Origin: Megaera polyxenophila
Lineage (GTDB): Bacteria > Pseudomonadota > Alphaproteobacteria > Rickettsiales > Rickettsiaceae
Assembly: GCF_029982035.1 (NCBI RefSeq)
Contig: NZ_CP104166.1
Coordinates: 1,612,001 to 1,676,000 of the forward strand
Length of the DNA stretch: 64,000 nt
Direction: 5' to 3'
The notes under the pieces are model-generated. The model did not search any database, was not told the origin of the DNA, and saw only the letters and a program-made list of their open reading frames with translations. Each line of letters starts with the position of its first letter. Position 1 is the stretch's first letter. Positions 8,622-16,504 of the stretch are shown here, in pieces. The position numbers and the translations under genes were made by a program.

Positions 8622-9695
8622 TTATTGAATTTCTTCAGCAAGACGTTTTGCTTCGTCATCAGCAATTAGAGCTTCGGTAAATTCATCAAGGTTTCCTTCT
8701 TTTAGAACTTCATCAATTCTATATAAGGTCAGATTTATGCGGTGATCGGTAATACGTCCTTGAGGAAAATTATAAGTTCTGATTCTTTCTGATCTATCAC
8801 CTGATCCCACTTGATTTTTACGGGAATTGGAGCGCTCTATTTCCCTTTTTTGGCGTTCTTCTTCATAGATTCTTGAACGTAGGATCTTAAGAGCTTTTGC
8901 TTTATTTTTATGCTGAGATTTTTCATCTTGTTGGCAAACTACTACCCCTGTTGGAATATGGGTAATTCTAACAGCTGAATCTGTAGTGTTAACGTGCTGG
9001 CCTCCAGCACCTGATGCCCTATAGGTATCTATTCTTAGGTCTTTTTCTTCTATTTTAATATCTACTTCTTCTGCTTCCGGTAAAACGGCCACTGTCGCTG
9101 CCGATGTATGGATTCTACCACTTGATTCGGTTTGGGGAACTCTTTGAACTCTATGTACTCCTGATTCAAACTTGAGTTTAGAAAATACATTAGGACCTTT
9201 GATTGAAGCTGAAGCTTCTTTATATCCTCCCACACCAATGTCGGAAATTGATAATATTTCAAATTTCCAGCCTTTAAGATGAGCATAACGCTGATACATT
9301 TCAAATAAACTAGCAGCAAAAAGAGCCGCTTCTTCACCGCCCGTACCAGCTCTTACTTCTATTATTGCACTTTTACTATCGGCTTCATCTTTTGGTAATA
9401 AAGCAACTTTTACCCCTTTTTCCAGGTTAGGAATTTTTTCATTTAATTCATATATTTCCTGTTCAACCATTTCTTTTGTATCAAAATCTAAAGATTTATC
9501 CTTAAGAAGTTCTTTTGTGCTTTCTAGATCCTTGAGAGCTTTATTATAATCGTTAATCTGATGAACTACTTCTTCAAGGTCTGAATATTCTTTTGAACAT
9601 TTGATAAATTCTTCTCCTTTTATACCGCTTGCAAGCTTGTTTGATAACTCTTGATGTTTAGAGAGAATTTTATTTAAATTTTCCTGAAAGCTCAT
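8622..9695 (-). CDS. prfA: Peptide chain release factor 1
   Basis: Release factor 1 recognises UAA and UAG in the ribosomal A site and triggers release of the finished protein. The 357-residue length is usual. The GGQ motif sits at residues 231-233 within RASGAGGQHVNTTDSAVR; the glutamine is the residue normally methylated by PrmC. The anticodon-like region includes the RVPQTESSGRIHTSAA block at about 185-200. The ATG start follows an AT-rich leader. No prmC is adjacent. Confidence 0.97.
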   Translation of the reverse strand: MSFQENLNKILSKHQELSNKLASGIKGEEFIKCSKEYSDLEEVVHQINDYNKALKDLESTKELLKDKSLDFDTKEMVEQEIYELNEKIPNLEKGVKVALLPKDEADSKSAIIEVRAGTGGEEAALFAASLFEMYQRYAHLKGWKFEILSISDIGVGGYKEASASIKGPNVFSKLKFESGVHRVQRVPQTESSGRIHTSAATVAVLPEAEEVDIKIEEKDLRIDTYRASGAGGQHVNTTDSAVRITHIPTGVVVCQQDEKSQHKNKAKALKILRSRIYEEERQKREIERSNSRKNQVGSGDRSERIRTYNFPQGRITDHRINLTLYRIDEVLKEGNLDEFTEALIADDEAKRLAEEIQ

Positions 9696-9831
9696 TATTT
9701 TTGTTTACTATTATAAATTAATTTCCGCAGTCTATAATTTTTATTCTAGTTTTTCAATATTTCCGTTCATTTATTAATTAATATGGACGGAAGTTGTTTA
9801 TAGAAAATGCAAAATTTACTTACACATTTTT

Positions 9832-9930
9832 TTATAAACGAATATTAGAGATTCCTTCGCTAGCTATGTTTAAGGGTAAAGAAAAAGCAAAGGTGACGCC
9901 TTTATCTAGATTCTGCGTGATCCAATTCAT
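9832..9930 (-). CDS. Small ORF after the emrA-like gene, possibly a remnant
   Basis: A 32-codon frame starts at ATG 9930 with AGGAAG about 6 bases upstream and reads MNWITQNLDKGVTFAFSLPL and on to NIRL before a stop. It lies directly after the EmrA-like gene, where an EmrB-type permease gene would be expected. The sequence does not clearly match EmrB, so it may be a scrap of another gene or a chance frame. The ribosome binding site is the main support. Confidence 0.3.
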   Translation of the reverse strand: MNWITQNLDKGVTFAFSLPLNIASEGISNIRL

Positions 9931-9949
9931 ATTTACTTCCTATAAAATT

Positions 9950-10999
9950 CTAATGTACAGGTTCTTTATCTGTCCTTATCTTTACTATGGTAGACATACC
10001 AGGACTTAATTTACCTATTAGTTCTTGAGGGATGTCAAAATCAATTGATACTGGTATACGCTGGACAATTTTAGTAAAATTGCCTGTTGCATTAGACGGA
10101 GGAAGTAAACTGAATTTTGCTCCGGTTGCAGGAGAAAGATTTCTGATATAACCAATAACTTCATAATCAGATTCCGAGTCAAAGGTCATTACTGCTTCCA
10201 TTCCGGTTTTAAAATTAGTCACCTGGGTTTCTTTAAAGTTCGCTTTTACATATAATTTTTCTGGAATGACTGCAAATAAAACAACGCCTGCGGTTATATA
10301 ATTTCCAAGTTTTAAAGAGCTATTACCCACTGTTCCGTCGATAGGGGAACGTATTAGTGTGTTATCCAGGTTTCTTTTAGCGAGGATTACCTCTTGCGCA
10401 GTAGTAGTGTGTTTTGCTATGGAAGATAAGCGCTGTAATTCTAAAAGAGCTAATTTTTCTTGGCTTGATTGCATATTAAGTTTTGCCTGAGAAAATTCAT
10501 TTTTTGCTTTTTCCAAGGCTATTTCAGTGCTATCGAGTTTTTGTTTACTGGCGTAATTATCTTTGCTAAGTGCCTGAATCCTATTATAATCTACTTGGGT
10601 AAACTTTAAATTAGTTTCAGCAAATTCAAGAGATTCTTTCGCTTTTGTCTGCTCAATTTGGGCAAGCTTTATGTTTTGGTCTATTATTTCTATATCTCTT
10701 TTTGCTCCTTCTAGAGTTGCTAATGTTTTCTCGTAATTAGCTCGATAATCGTCATCCTTAATTTTAGCTATAATTTGCCCATGTGTAACTTTATTGTTTT
10801 CTTCTACTAATATTTCGCTAATTATACCGCTTACTTCCGAACTAACACTAGAGATCTCAGCTTCAAGGTAAGCGTTATCGGTATATTGGGTTTTTGTCCA
10901 TATATATACTCTATAAATCAAGAAACAGGTTATAACAGCAACAGTAATTAAAATATGAACAAAATATCGATGCGATAAATACTTAGAGAGTAGGTTCAT
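9950..10999 (-). CDS. emrA: HlyD/EmrA-type membrane fusion protein
   Basis: A 349-residue periplasmic adaptor protein. One membrane segment lies at about residues 13-30. It is followed by a lipoyl/biotinyl-like half (TDNAYLEAEISSVSSEVSGI), a long coiled-coil hairpin (about residues 75-190), the second lipoyl half with TLIRSPIDGTVGNSSLKLGN, and a beta-barrel domain ending near GMSTIVKIRT. The TDNAY signature is typical of EmrA/HlyD-type adaptors that link an inner-membrane pump to an outer-membrane channel. No emrB partner lies next to it, so the pump must be encoded elsewhere. Its start overlaps the stop of pssA by 4 bases (ATGA type), which indicates an operon with psd and pssA. Confidence 0.87.
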   Translation of the reverse strand: MNLLSKYLSHRYFVHILITVAVITCFLIYRVYIWTKTQYTDNAYLEAEISSVSSEVSGIISEILVEENNKVTHGQIIAKIKDDDYRANYEKTLATLEGAKRDIEIIDQNIKLAQIEQTKAKESLEFAETNLKFTQVDYNRIQALSKDNYASKQKLDSTEIALEKAKNEFSQAKLNMQSSQEKLALLELQRLSSIAKHTTTAQEVILAKRNLDNTLIRSPIDGTVGNSSLKLGNYITAGVVLFAVIPEKLYVKANFKETQVTNFKTGMEAVMTFDSESDYEVIGYIRNLSPATGAKFSLLPPSNATGNFTKIVQRIPVSIDFDIPQELIGKLSPGMSTIVKIRTDKEPVH

Positions 11000-11763
11000 A
11001 ACCTTCGTGCTATATTAATGCAAATAATTATTGATAATAGATATACTATAGCTGCTATCGGTAACATATACCAAGGGTATATTGCAGTAACAATAATTAT
11101 TATAGCAAACATCGCCATGAAGAGTGATAAATATTCAGGTTTTATGTTGAATTGCTTGATAGATATTGTAGGTAATCTGCTAGCTAGAAGAATTGCTACG
11201 AAAAAAATATATAAATTTATTAGCAGGGTGTGGTTTCTCATGCTAAAATCTTCAAAGTAGGTAGTAATTTCAAAATCCAGTATGATTGGGAGTAAAGCAA
11301 GCATTGCTCCGCTTGGTGCTGGCACTCCTGTTGAAAACATTGTTGCTTTTTTAGATTCAACAGGTTTAATGATTGTAGCGTTAAAACGCGCTAACCTTAT
11401 ACCCATACAGACAATAAAAAAGGTTATGGCAGCCCAAGATGTGACCTTGTATTCATACTGCTGGAAAGACCATAAATATATAATAAAAGCTGGGCACAAC
11501 CCAAAATTGGCAAAATCACATAAAGAGTCCAATTCCGCACCAAAATGACTTGTAGCATTAAGCATTCTTGCTATTCTTCCGTCAAGCCCGTCTATAATTG
11601 TTGCTATTAATATACAGTAAACAGATATCTCCCATTTACTGTCTAAAGCAAAACGTATAGAGCTAACCCCTATAACAAGACCGATTAAAGTCAGTATATT
11701 GGGAATCAATTTTACAACAGGTACAGGCTTTAGTATCCTCGGTGATTTTTTCAATTTTGACAA
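10996..11763 (-). CDS. pssA: CDP-diacylglycerol--serine O-phosphatidyltransferase
   Basis: This enzyme makes phosphatidylserine from CDP-diacylglycerol and serine, the step before phosphatidylserine decarboxylase encoded just upstream by psd. The CDP-alcohol phosphatidyltransferase signature lies at about residues 58-84: DGLDGRIAR followed by GAELDSLCD, with the conserved DG, AR, G and D residues all present. About 7-8 membrane helices are visible. The 255-residue length is normal for the membrane-type enzyme. It sits between psd and the emrA-like gene on the same strand. Confidence 0.95.
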   Translation of the reverse strand: MSKLKKSPRILKPVPVVKLIPNILTLIGLVIGVSSIRFALDSKWEISVYCILIATIIDGLDGRIARMLNATSHFGAELDSLCDFANFGLCPAFIIYLWSFQQYEYKVTSWAAITFFIVCMGIRLARFNATIIKPVESKKATMFSTGVPAPSGAMLALLPIILDFEITTYFEDFSMRNHTLLINLYIFFVAILLASRLPTISIKQFNIKPEYLSLFMAMFAIIIIVTAIYPWYMLPIAAIVYLLSIIICINIARRL

Positions 11764-11791
11764 AACCTTTTTCCTTGTCTTTAAATAATAA

Positions 11792-12499
11792 TTATCTTAC
11801 TTCAAACTTTGGTTGAGAAGATTTGCTTAAATCCATGTCAGCTAGTACAGTTTCTCCACCGACACAAGTTTGCCCCTCTGATACTAGGATAGCTGTTTTT
11901 AAAGGCAAATAAATATCAGTTCTACTGCCGAATCTTATTAACCCATATCGTTGACCAGCTTTTACAGTTTGAGACTCTTCTAAATCGCATACTATTCTTC
12001 TTGCAATTAAGCCGGCAATTTGAACAAAAGCTATTTTTACTCCGTTAACAGTTTCCATTAAAACAGATTGACGTTCATTATGAATACTTGCTTTCTCTAA
12101 AGAAGCGTTAAAGAATTTTCCTGGATGATAATGCAACTGCAAAATCCTACCGGTTGCCGGAACTCTATTGATATGGACATTAAAAACATTCAAAAATATG
12201 CTTATCCGGATCATTTCATCATCACCAAGGCCAAGTTCTGACGGTGGGGTTACTTCTTTAATAGCCTGAACTATTCCATCGGCAGGGCTGATAATAAAAT
12301 TATCGTTTACCGGTGTAACTCTTTCTGGATTTCTGAAAAAATAAGCACACCATAGCGTACTAATAGTGCCGATCCACCCAAATGTTGTACTAAAAGAACC
12401 TAGTACAAAAGTTATTACGGCAAAAATAATAATGAATATGTAACCTTCACGGTGAATGATTTTTGCAAGATCGCTATACGGTTTCATTTTTTTCTCCAA
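11792..12499 (-). CDS. psd: Phosphatidylserine decarboxylase proenzyme
   Basis: Psd converts phosphatidylserine to phosphatidylethanolamine, the main membrane lipid. The 235-residue form belongs to the short, Rickettsia/Sinorhizobium-type group. An N-terminal membrane segment lies at about residues 20-50. The self-cleavage site is the Gly-Ser at residues 191-192 (LIRFGSRTDIYLP); the serine becomes the pyruvoyl cofactor of the alpha chain. The conserved FLNVFNVHINRVP block (about 102-114) is also present. The gene is first in a probable psd-pssA-emrA operon, 28 bases before pssA, and diverges from rpmJ. Confidence 0.96.
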   Translation of the reverse strand: MEKKMKPYSDLAKIIHREGYIFIIIFAVITFVLGSFSTTFGWIGTISTLWCAYFFRNPERVTPVNDNFIISPADGIVQAIKEVTPPSELGLGDDEMIRISIFLNVFNVHINRVPATGRILQLHYHPGKFFNASLEKASIHNERQSVLMETVNGVKIAFVQIAGLIARRIVCDLEESQTVKAGQRYGLIRFGSRTDIYLPLKTAILVSEGQTCVGGETVLADMDLSKSSQPKFEVR

Positions 12500-12581
12500 A
12501 TAAATTTCCTTGGATGATAATTTTCTTAAATATTAAGGTCAAGTATAAAAACATTTAGTTAATTAAAATGATTATTCATGG

Positions 12582-12610
12582 TTGACCTTAGGCCTAAAAA
12601 TATTTATAAT
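12582..12610 (+). promoter_or_regulatory. Sigma-70-type promoter of rpmJ
   Basis: TTGACC at 12582-12587 and TATAAT at 12605-12610 are separated by exactly 17 bases and lie about 50 bases upstream of the rpmJ start. It is among the best consensus promoters I noticed in the window. Confidence 0.75.
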
Positions 12611-12658
12611 ACCATTCTTGAAATTGATGAATACACATAAATCAAAAAAATAAATATT

Positions 12659-12784
12659 ATGAAAGTTTTAAAGTCTCTCAAATCTGCCAAAACAAGGGAT
12701 AAAAATTGCCGGATAGTAAAAAGAAAGGGCAGAACCCTAGTTATTAACAAAGTCAATAAAAGATTTAAAGCGAAACAAGCCTAA
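12659..12784 (+). CDS. rpmJ: 50S ribosomal protein L36
   Basis: A 41-residue, very basic protein: MKVLKSLKSAKTRDKNCRI followed by VKRKGRTLVINKVNKRFKAK. This matches the longer L36 type found in alphaproteobacteria, with a single Cys, rather than the zinc-binding form with CxxC. L36 is a small component of the large ribosomal subunit. The ATG at 12659 follows a consensus promoter. The gene stands alone and diverges from psd. Confidence 0.9.
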   Translation: MKVLKSLKSAKTRDKNCRIVKRKGRTLVINKVNKRFKAKQA

Positions 12785-13269
12785 GTTAGCCTTAAATTTA
12801 TTCTAAATATTGTGTTTTGTTGTTTGGACATCCTTAACCGACGGTCTTTAATTTTTTATAAGTCCTCTAATTCCAATTGTACAAATTTTGGCTAGGTAAA
12901 TCATGTATAAAAATCTTGGAGTAATTTTAATTTTTTGTTAAGAAGCTAACGAATCAATTTAATATTAGCTTTATCTAATTCCACGTGCTCTATATTTTAT
13001 CAGCAGTATATATTCAGAATCTGAAATTTTATTCCCAAGCCCATACAATCGCAATAGTCAAAAAAGGCCGTAAGCTTATACAAGAGAAGGTATCTTTTTG
13101 CTACTTCTAAGACGGCCTCTCCACCAAAAGGGACAATAGTAGTAACAATATCTGCAATTAGAGCAGTTCCTCCCCTGGAGGAGCTCGTTATAGTACGTTT
13201 AAAGTTTCTGTGTTACCCTTGTTAAAAACTACGATATTTGCAATTGACTTTATATTTTCTAGGAGTTTT
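12785..13269 (-). pseudogene. Gene-poor stretch with a possible decayed coding remnant
   Basis: On the minus strand about 13005-13250 an open stretch without stops can be read in two frames. One part ends with NKGNTETLN; the next, after an apparent shift, includes GGTALIADIVTTIVPFGGEA and continues to a stop near 13008. The composition looks protein-like, but I do not recognise the family. The remainder (12785-13000) shows no gene. Confidence 0.25.
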
Positions 13270-13324
13270 AAAAGTTCCTCTACCAAAGCTAGTTGAATTA
13301 ATAATTATGGTTAGAGGAACTTTT
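13270..13324 (-). terminator. Hairpin terminator of the DUF4114-like gene
   Basis: The arms AAAAGTTCCTCTA (13270-13282) and TAGAGGAACTTTT (13312-13324) are perfect 13-base complements around a loop of about 29 bases. The hairpin overlaps the last codons and stop of the minus-strand gene ending at 13298 and is followed on that strand by TTTTAAAA. Confidence 0.6.
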
Positions 13325-15418
13325 ATCATCATTATTAATGGTATCATCGGTGGTTTCATGGTGAGAATCCTCGCTATTATTGTTTTGGTGATCTTTATCA
13401 TTGTTATTTACTATATCTGCCTCATGGTTACTATCAACCTGTTCTACCCAATTTGAAGTAATAGGTTGACTACTAATATCAGAATCCTTCGATACTATAT
13501 CTGTCCAACTATTGCTATCCATCGCTGATATATTTGTGTCTGCCTGGCCAGAGTGGTCATTTACAGTATGGCTGTTATTGTCATCTTTACCAGAGCCATT
13601 TTCAATCTGATTATCGTGGCTGTTAAAATCTTTGTTATTATTTTCTTTATCATTGTTTATATCCTTTATGTTTTCATTATTACCTAGATTGCTCTTATCA
13701 TTATTCTGTCCGTTTTCTTCATTAGCACGGCTATTGCTACCGCTGTTATTTCCACCACCGCTGTCCGGGTTACTATCGTCATTGTGGTTATCATCGTTAC
13801 TATGGCCATTGTCGTCGTTATGGTCTCCGCCACTGCCGCCCGTTCCAGTACCCCTGCCGTTTCCTGGGTTGTTATCGTCGTTGTGGTCCTCATCGTTACC
13901 ATGGCCGTTATCGTGGTCGTCGCCATTGACTCCGCCACCGTGATTTCCTCCATTATCTAGTCCTGAGCCTGTATAAGGAGTAAGTTGGACATTTACTATT
14001 ACATCGTTATAATCGCCGTCGCTACTACCACCAAATAAATCTTCGAAGCTAATTTGTCCAGCATTGTTATTAGAATGGCTGACCCCACCATCAGGATTTA
14101 AATTAGGGTCAGAAAAATAGACTGGTGCTCCTTCACCATTAATAGGAGTGCCATTATAATTAGTTGCCCATTGCCCCTGATCGTTTAATGAGAAAGTAAC
14201 GTTTGCTCCTTCCGGCAAGAGGGGATTTAATGCATCTCCATTTGGGATAATAAAGAATCCCACTGTTACCGCTCCAGGAGGAATATCGCCTGGAGCATAA
14301 TTGATAATTACTGAATCGCCGATACCAAGGCTTTCTTTAACATTTGTAAAATCAATACTTCCAGAAATAGGATTACCATTATTATCGGCAAAATAATGAC
14401 CAAAGCTACTATTGTAACCAGCATCTGAGTCAATTGAATCAATAGTTAATGAAAACCCCTGGCCTGGAGTAAGACTATAATTACCATTAGGTAATAGTAC
14501 TGGGGGGGTAGGAGGGTTATCATGACCGCTGCCGTTGTTTCCGCCGCCGTTTCCTGGGTTGCTATAGTCGTTTCCGTCATCGTCGTTACCATGGCCGTTG
14601 TCGTGGTCGTCGCCATTGTTTCCACCGCCACCAGTACCTCCGCCATCGCCGCCAGTTCCTCCACCGCCGTTTCCTGGGTTGCTATCGTCGTTTCCGTCAT
14701 CGTCGTTACCATGGCCGTTGTCGTGGTCGTCGCCATTGTTTCCACCACCGCCGCCAGTTCCTCCACCACCGCCGCCAGTTCCTCCACCACCGCCGCCAGT
14801 TCCTCCACCATCGCCGCCAGTTCTATCACCGGGTTGCTGACTTACCAGTGGCTTAGGATCACTATCATCATTTTGTTTGTCTTGAGAACCTTCTGTATCC
14901 TTCTCAGGTGAAGGATCTTTTTGAATATCGGTGTTATTAGTTTTTAATGGTTGAAGGGGATTAATATCTTGTTCTCTATCGGCGATACTAGAAATTCTTG
15001 CCTCTCCGGTTATAGTATTTGAGTTCTGTTCAATGGATTGAGTGCCAGTTGTTTTTTTAAAGTCATTATCTGTAAGGAGATTACCGGATTTTGATAACAT
15101 ATTTTTATTAAGAGAAGCCCCTGTTTTCGTAAAATTTTCAATCGATGCAAGGTCTACGTCTTCTATTTTACGATTATCATCTAGTTGCAAATCGGTATTT
15201 GTAAACTTAACGATACCTGATTCTTCTTTAATATTAGTATAATGAGTACGATCTTTTGTTGCGAGTAATTCTTCGCTGTCAGAATCTTTATCAGTGGCTT
15301 TTAATTTGTCAACATTAAGGTCTTTCTGGTCTACCTTTTGAAGTCTATCGAAACTGTCGAATTGTTCTCTTTCCCCAAGTGCTGTATCTTTAGGATTACC
15401 ATCTGATTTTTCTGCCAT
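13298..15418 (-). CDS. Large acidic Gly/Asp/Asn-rich protein with DUF4114-like domain
   Basis: This 706-residue protein has four zones. Residues 1-195 are acidic and polar with no signal peptide. Residues 200-302 are low-complexity GGGGTGG runs with two copies of the unit GDDHDNGHGNDDDGND. Residues about 310-480 form a globular DUF4114-like domain, ending in the characteristic FEDLFGGSSDGDYNDVIVNV. Residues 485-706 are again Asp/Asn/Gly/His-rich with degenerate copies of the same unit. DUF4114 domains occur in secreted, often calcium-binding, surface proteins; the DxDxD-like repeats could bind calcium, which is inference. Type I secretion would fit the absence of a Sec signal. It stands alone, with its own terminator hairpin. 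Confidence 0.78.
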   Translation of the reverse strand: MAEKSDGNPKDTALGEREQFDSFDRLQKVDQKDLNVDKLKATDKDSDSEELLATKDRTHYTNIKEESGIVKFTNTDLQLDDNRKIEDVDLASIENFTKTGASLNKNMLSKSGNLLTDNDFKKTTGTQSIEQNSNTITGEARISSIADREQDINPLQPLKTNNTDIQKDPSPEKDTEGSQDKQNDDSDPKPLVSQQPGDRTGGDGGGTGGGGGGTGGGGGGTGGGGGNNGDDHDNGHGNDDDGNDDSNPGNGGGGTGGDGGGTGGGGNNGDDHDNGHGNDDDGNDYSNPGNGGGNNGSGHDNPPTPPVLLPNGNYSLTPGQGFSLTIDSIDSDAGYNSSFGHYFADNNGNPISGSIDFTNVKESLGIGDSVIINYAPGDIPPGAVTVGFFIIPNGDALNPLLPEGANVTFSLNDQGQWATNYNGTPINGEGAPVYFSDPNLNPDGGVSHSNNNAGQISFEDLFGGSSDGDYNDVIVNVQLTPYTGSGLDNGGNHGGGVNGDDHDNGHGNDEDHNDDNNPGNGRGTGTGGSGGDHNDDNGHSNDDNHNDDSNPDSGGGNNSGSNSRANEENGQNNDKSNLGNNENIKDINNDKENNNKDFNSHDNQIENGSGKDDNNSHTVNDHSGQADTNISAMDSNSWTDIVSKDSDISSQPITSNWVEQVDSNHEADIVNNNDKDHQNNNSEDSHHETTDDTINNDDKSSSNHNY

Positions 15419-15562
15419 ATATAGTAATATTATTTTGTAATTTATGCTTATTGCTACTAGGCTAATATATAATTAGTTAATTATATATTAACAAAACTTA
15501 CAAGTGCCATAAAATTACTTTTTTTAGGTAAAGAGTGTGGAATATTATGTTATTGGTAAGGG

Positions 15563-16441
15563 CTAGTTATTTTTAAAAAAATTGTGATTGGTAAATTTTA
15601 AGATACCAAGAATCATTAGTAAATTTGCCCAAATTTGGATTATCCATATAAAATTACCGTAAGTAGGGGCTACAAGCAGAGTAATAGGTTGTAAGAGAAC
15701 AAATGCTCCACTAGCAAACATTACAAGTCTGGCGCAAATTTTCATAGAAAACTTTATGGACATAAAATGTGCAAGTAAATATATTATTACTATAATAAAG
15801 CTTTTTTCAAAGAAAGTGTTGAGAAAAATAAGCAATCCAATAAGTGGAAATACTCCATAAATAACAACTTTTGGAGCTGCGCTGAAAAATTTTTCTAGTA
15901 AAGCTCTAGTTGTTGCTTGAGTAATAACTTGTTCTTCATTGCCAAATATTTGCTTATAATCAACCTGAAAATTATTTACATTATTTTTTTGTGTATCACC
16001 AAAGGAGAACAAGATTTTTCTACTTGTTAGTAAAATAGGTATTTTAGCTTTATTTGAGGCTGGTATTTTGTTATCTGGATCTATGGCGACTATGGGCCGG
16101 TTATATATATTATTTATGTATATTGGCTCAGACTGTTCAAGAGAGATTTTTGTTCCGTCATATTTTAGCTCAGGAAATTGAGATAATATATGATCTAAGT
16201 TAACAACGGCTTGGGATATGATACCGTAGGAAAAATACTGTCTTATATTATCTATGTAATGTAGCATATATATACTACACAATAACGAAGAAGCAAAAGA
16301 AAGAGTTAGGATATATTTTACCCCGTAACCGTTATAAGATGAAATAACCCTTTGATAAAAGCTGACGGAAGAGATAGATAACCATAATTGAAGAAATATC
16401 GTGTTAAACCAGTGAGGAACTTTCGAGAATATGGTTGTCAT
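15563..16441 (-). CDS. Integral membrane protein, DUF1189-like
   Basis: The 292-residue protein has one membrane helix at about residues 43-62, a soluble stretch of about 110 residues (75-190) and four C-terminal helices (about 195-285). This one-plus-four layout, with an N-terminal SFYQRVISSYNGYGVKYILT segment, resembles DUF1189 proteins, which have no known function. The match is by layout and a few residues only. The gene diverges from tkt with a 63-base gap that must hold both promoters. Confidence 0.6.
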   Translation of the reverse strand: MTTIFSKVPHWFNTIFLQLWLSISSVSFYQRVISSYNGYGVKYILTLSFASSLLCSIYMLHYIDNIRQYFSYGIISQAVVNLDHILSQFPELKYDGTKISLEQSEPIYINNIYNRPIVAIDPDNKIPASNKAKIPILLTSRKILFSFGDTQKNNVNNFQVDYKQIFGNEEQVITQATTRALLEKFFSAAPKVVIYGVFPLIGLLIFLNTFFEKSFIIVIIYLLAHFMSIKFSMKICARLVMFASGAFVLLQPITLLVAPTYGNFIWIIQIWANLLMILGILKFTNHNFFKNN

Positions 16442-16504
16442 ATTAAATATTTTATTTTAGAATTGCACCCGATTTAGCTTATTCGAGGTTACGTAATTAA
16501 TATA

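Noticed and set aside
14522..14840. Regular short DNA repeats resembling a CRISPR array
   Set aside because: The units are in frame, lack unique spacers of constant length and encode the Gly/Asp-rich zone of the protein.
14446..14911. Long plus- and minus-strand frames of Ser/Pro/Val or Thr/Ala/Glu repeats
   Set aside because: They are other-frame readings of the low-complexity GGGGTGG/GDDHDNG coding repeats of the 13298-15418 gene.
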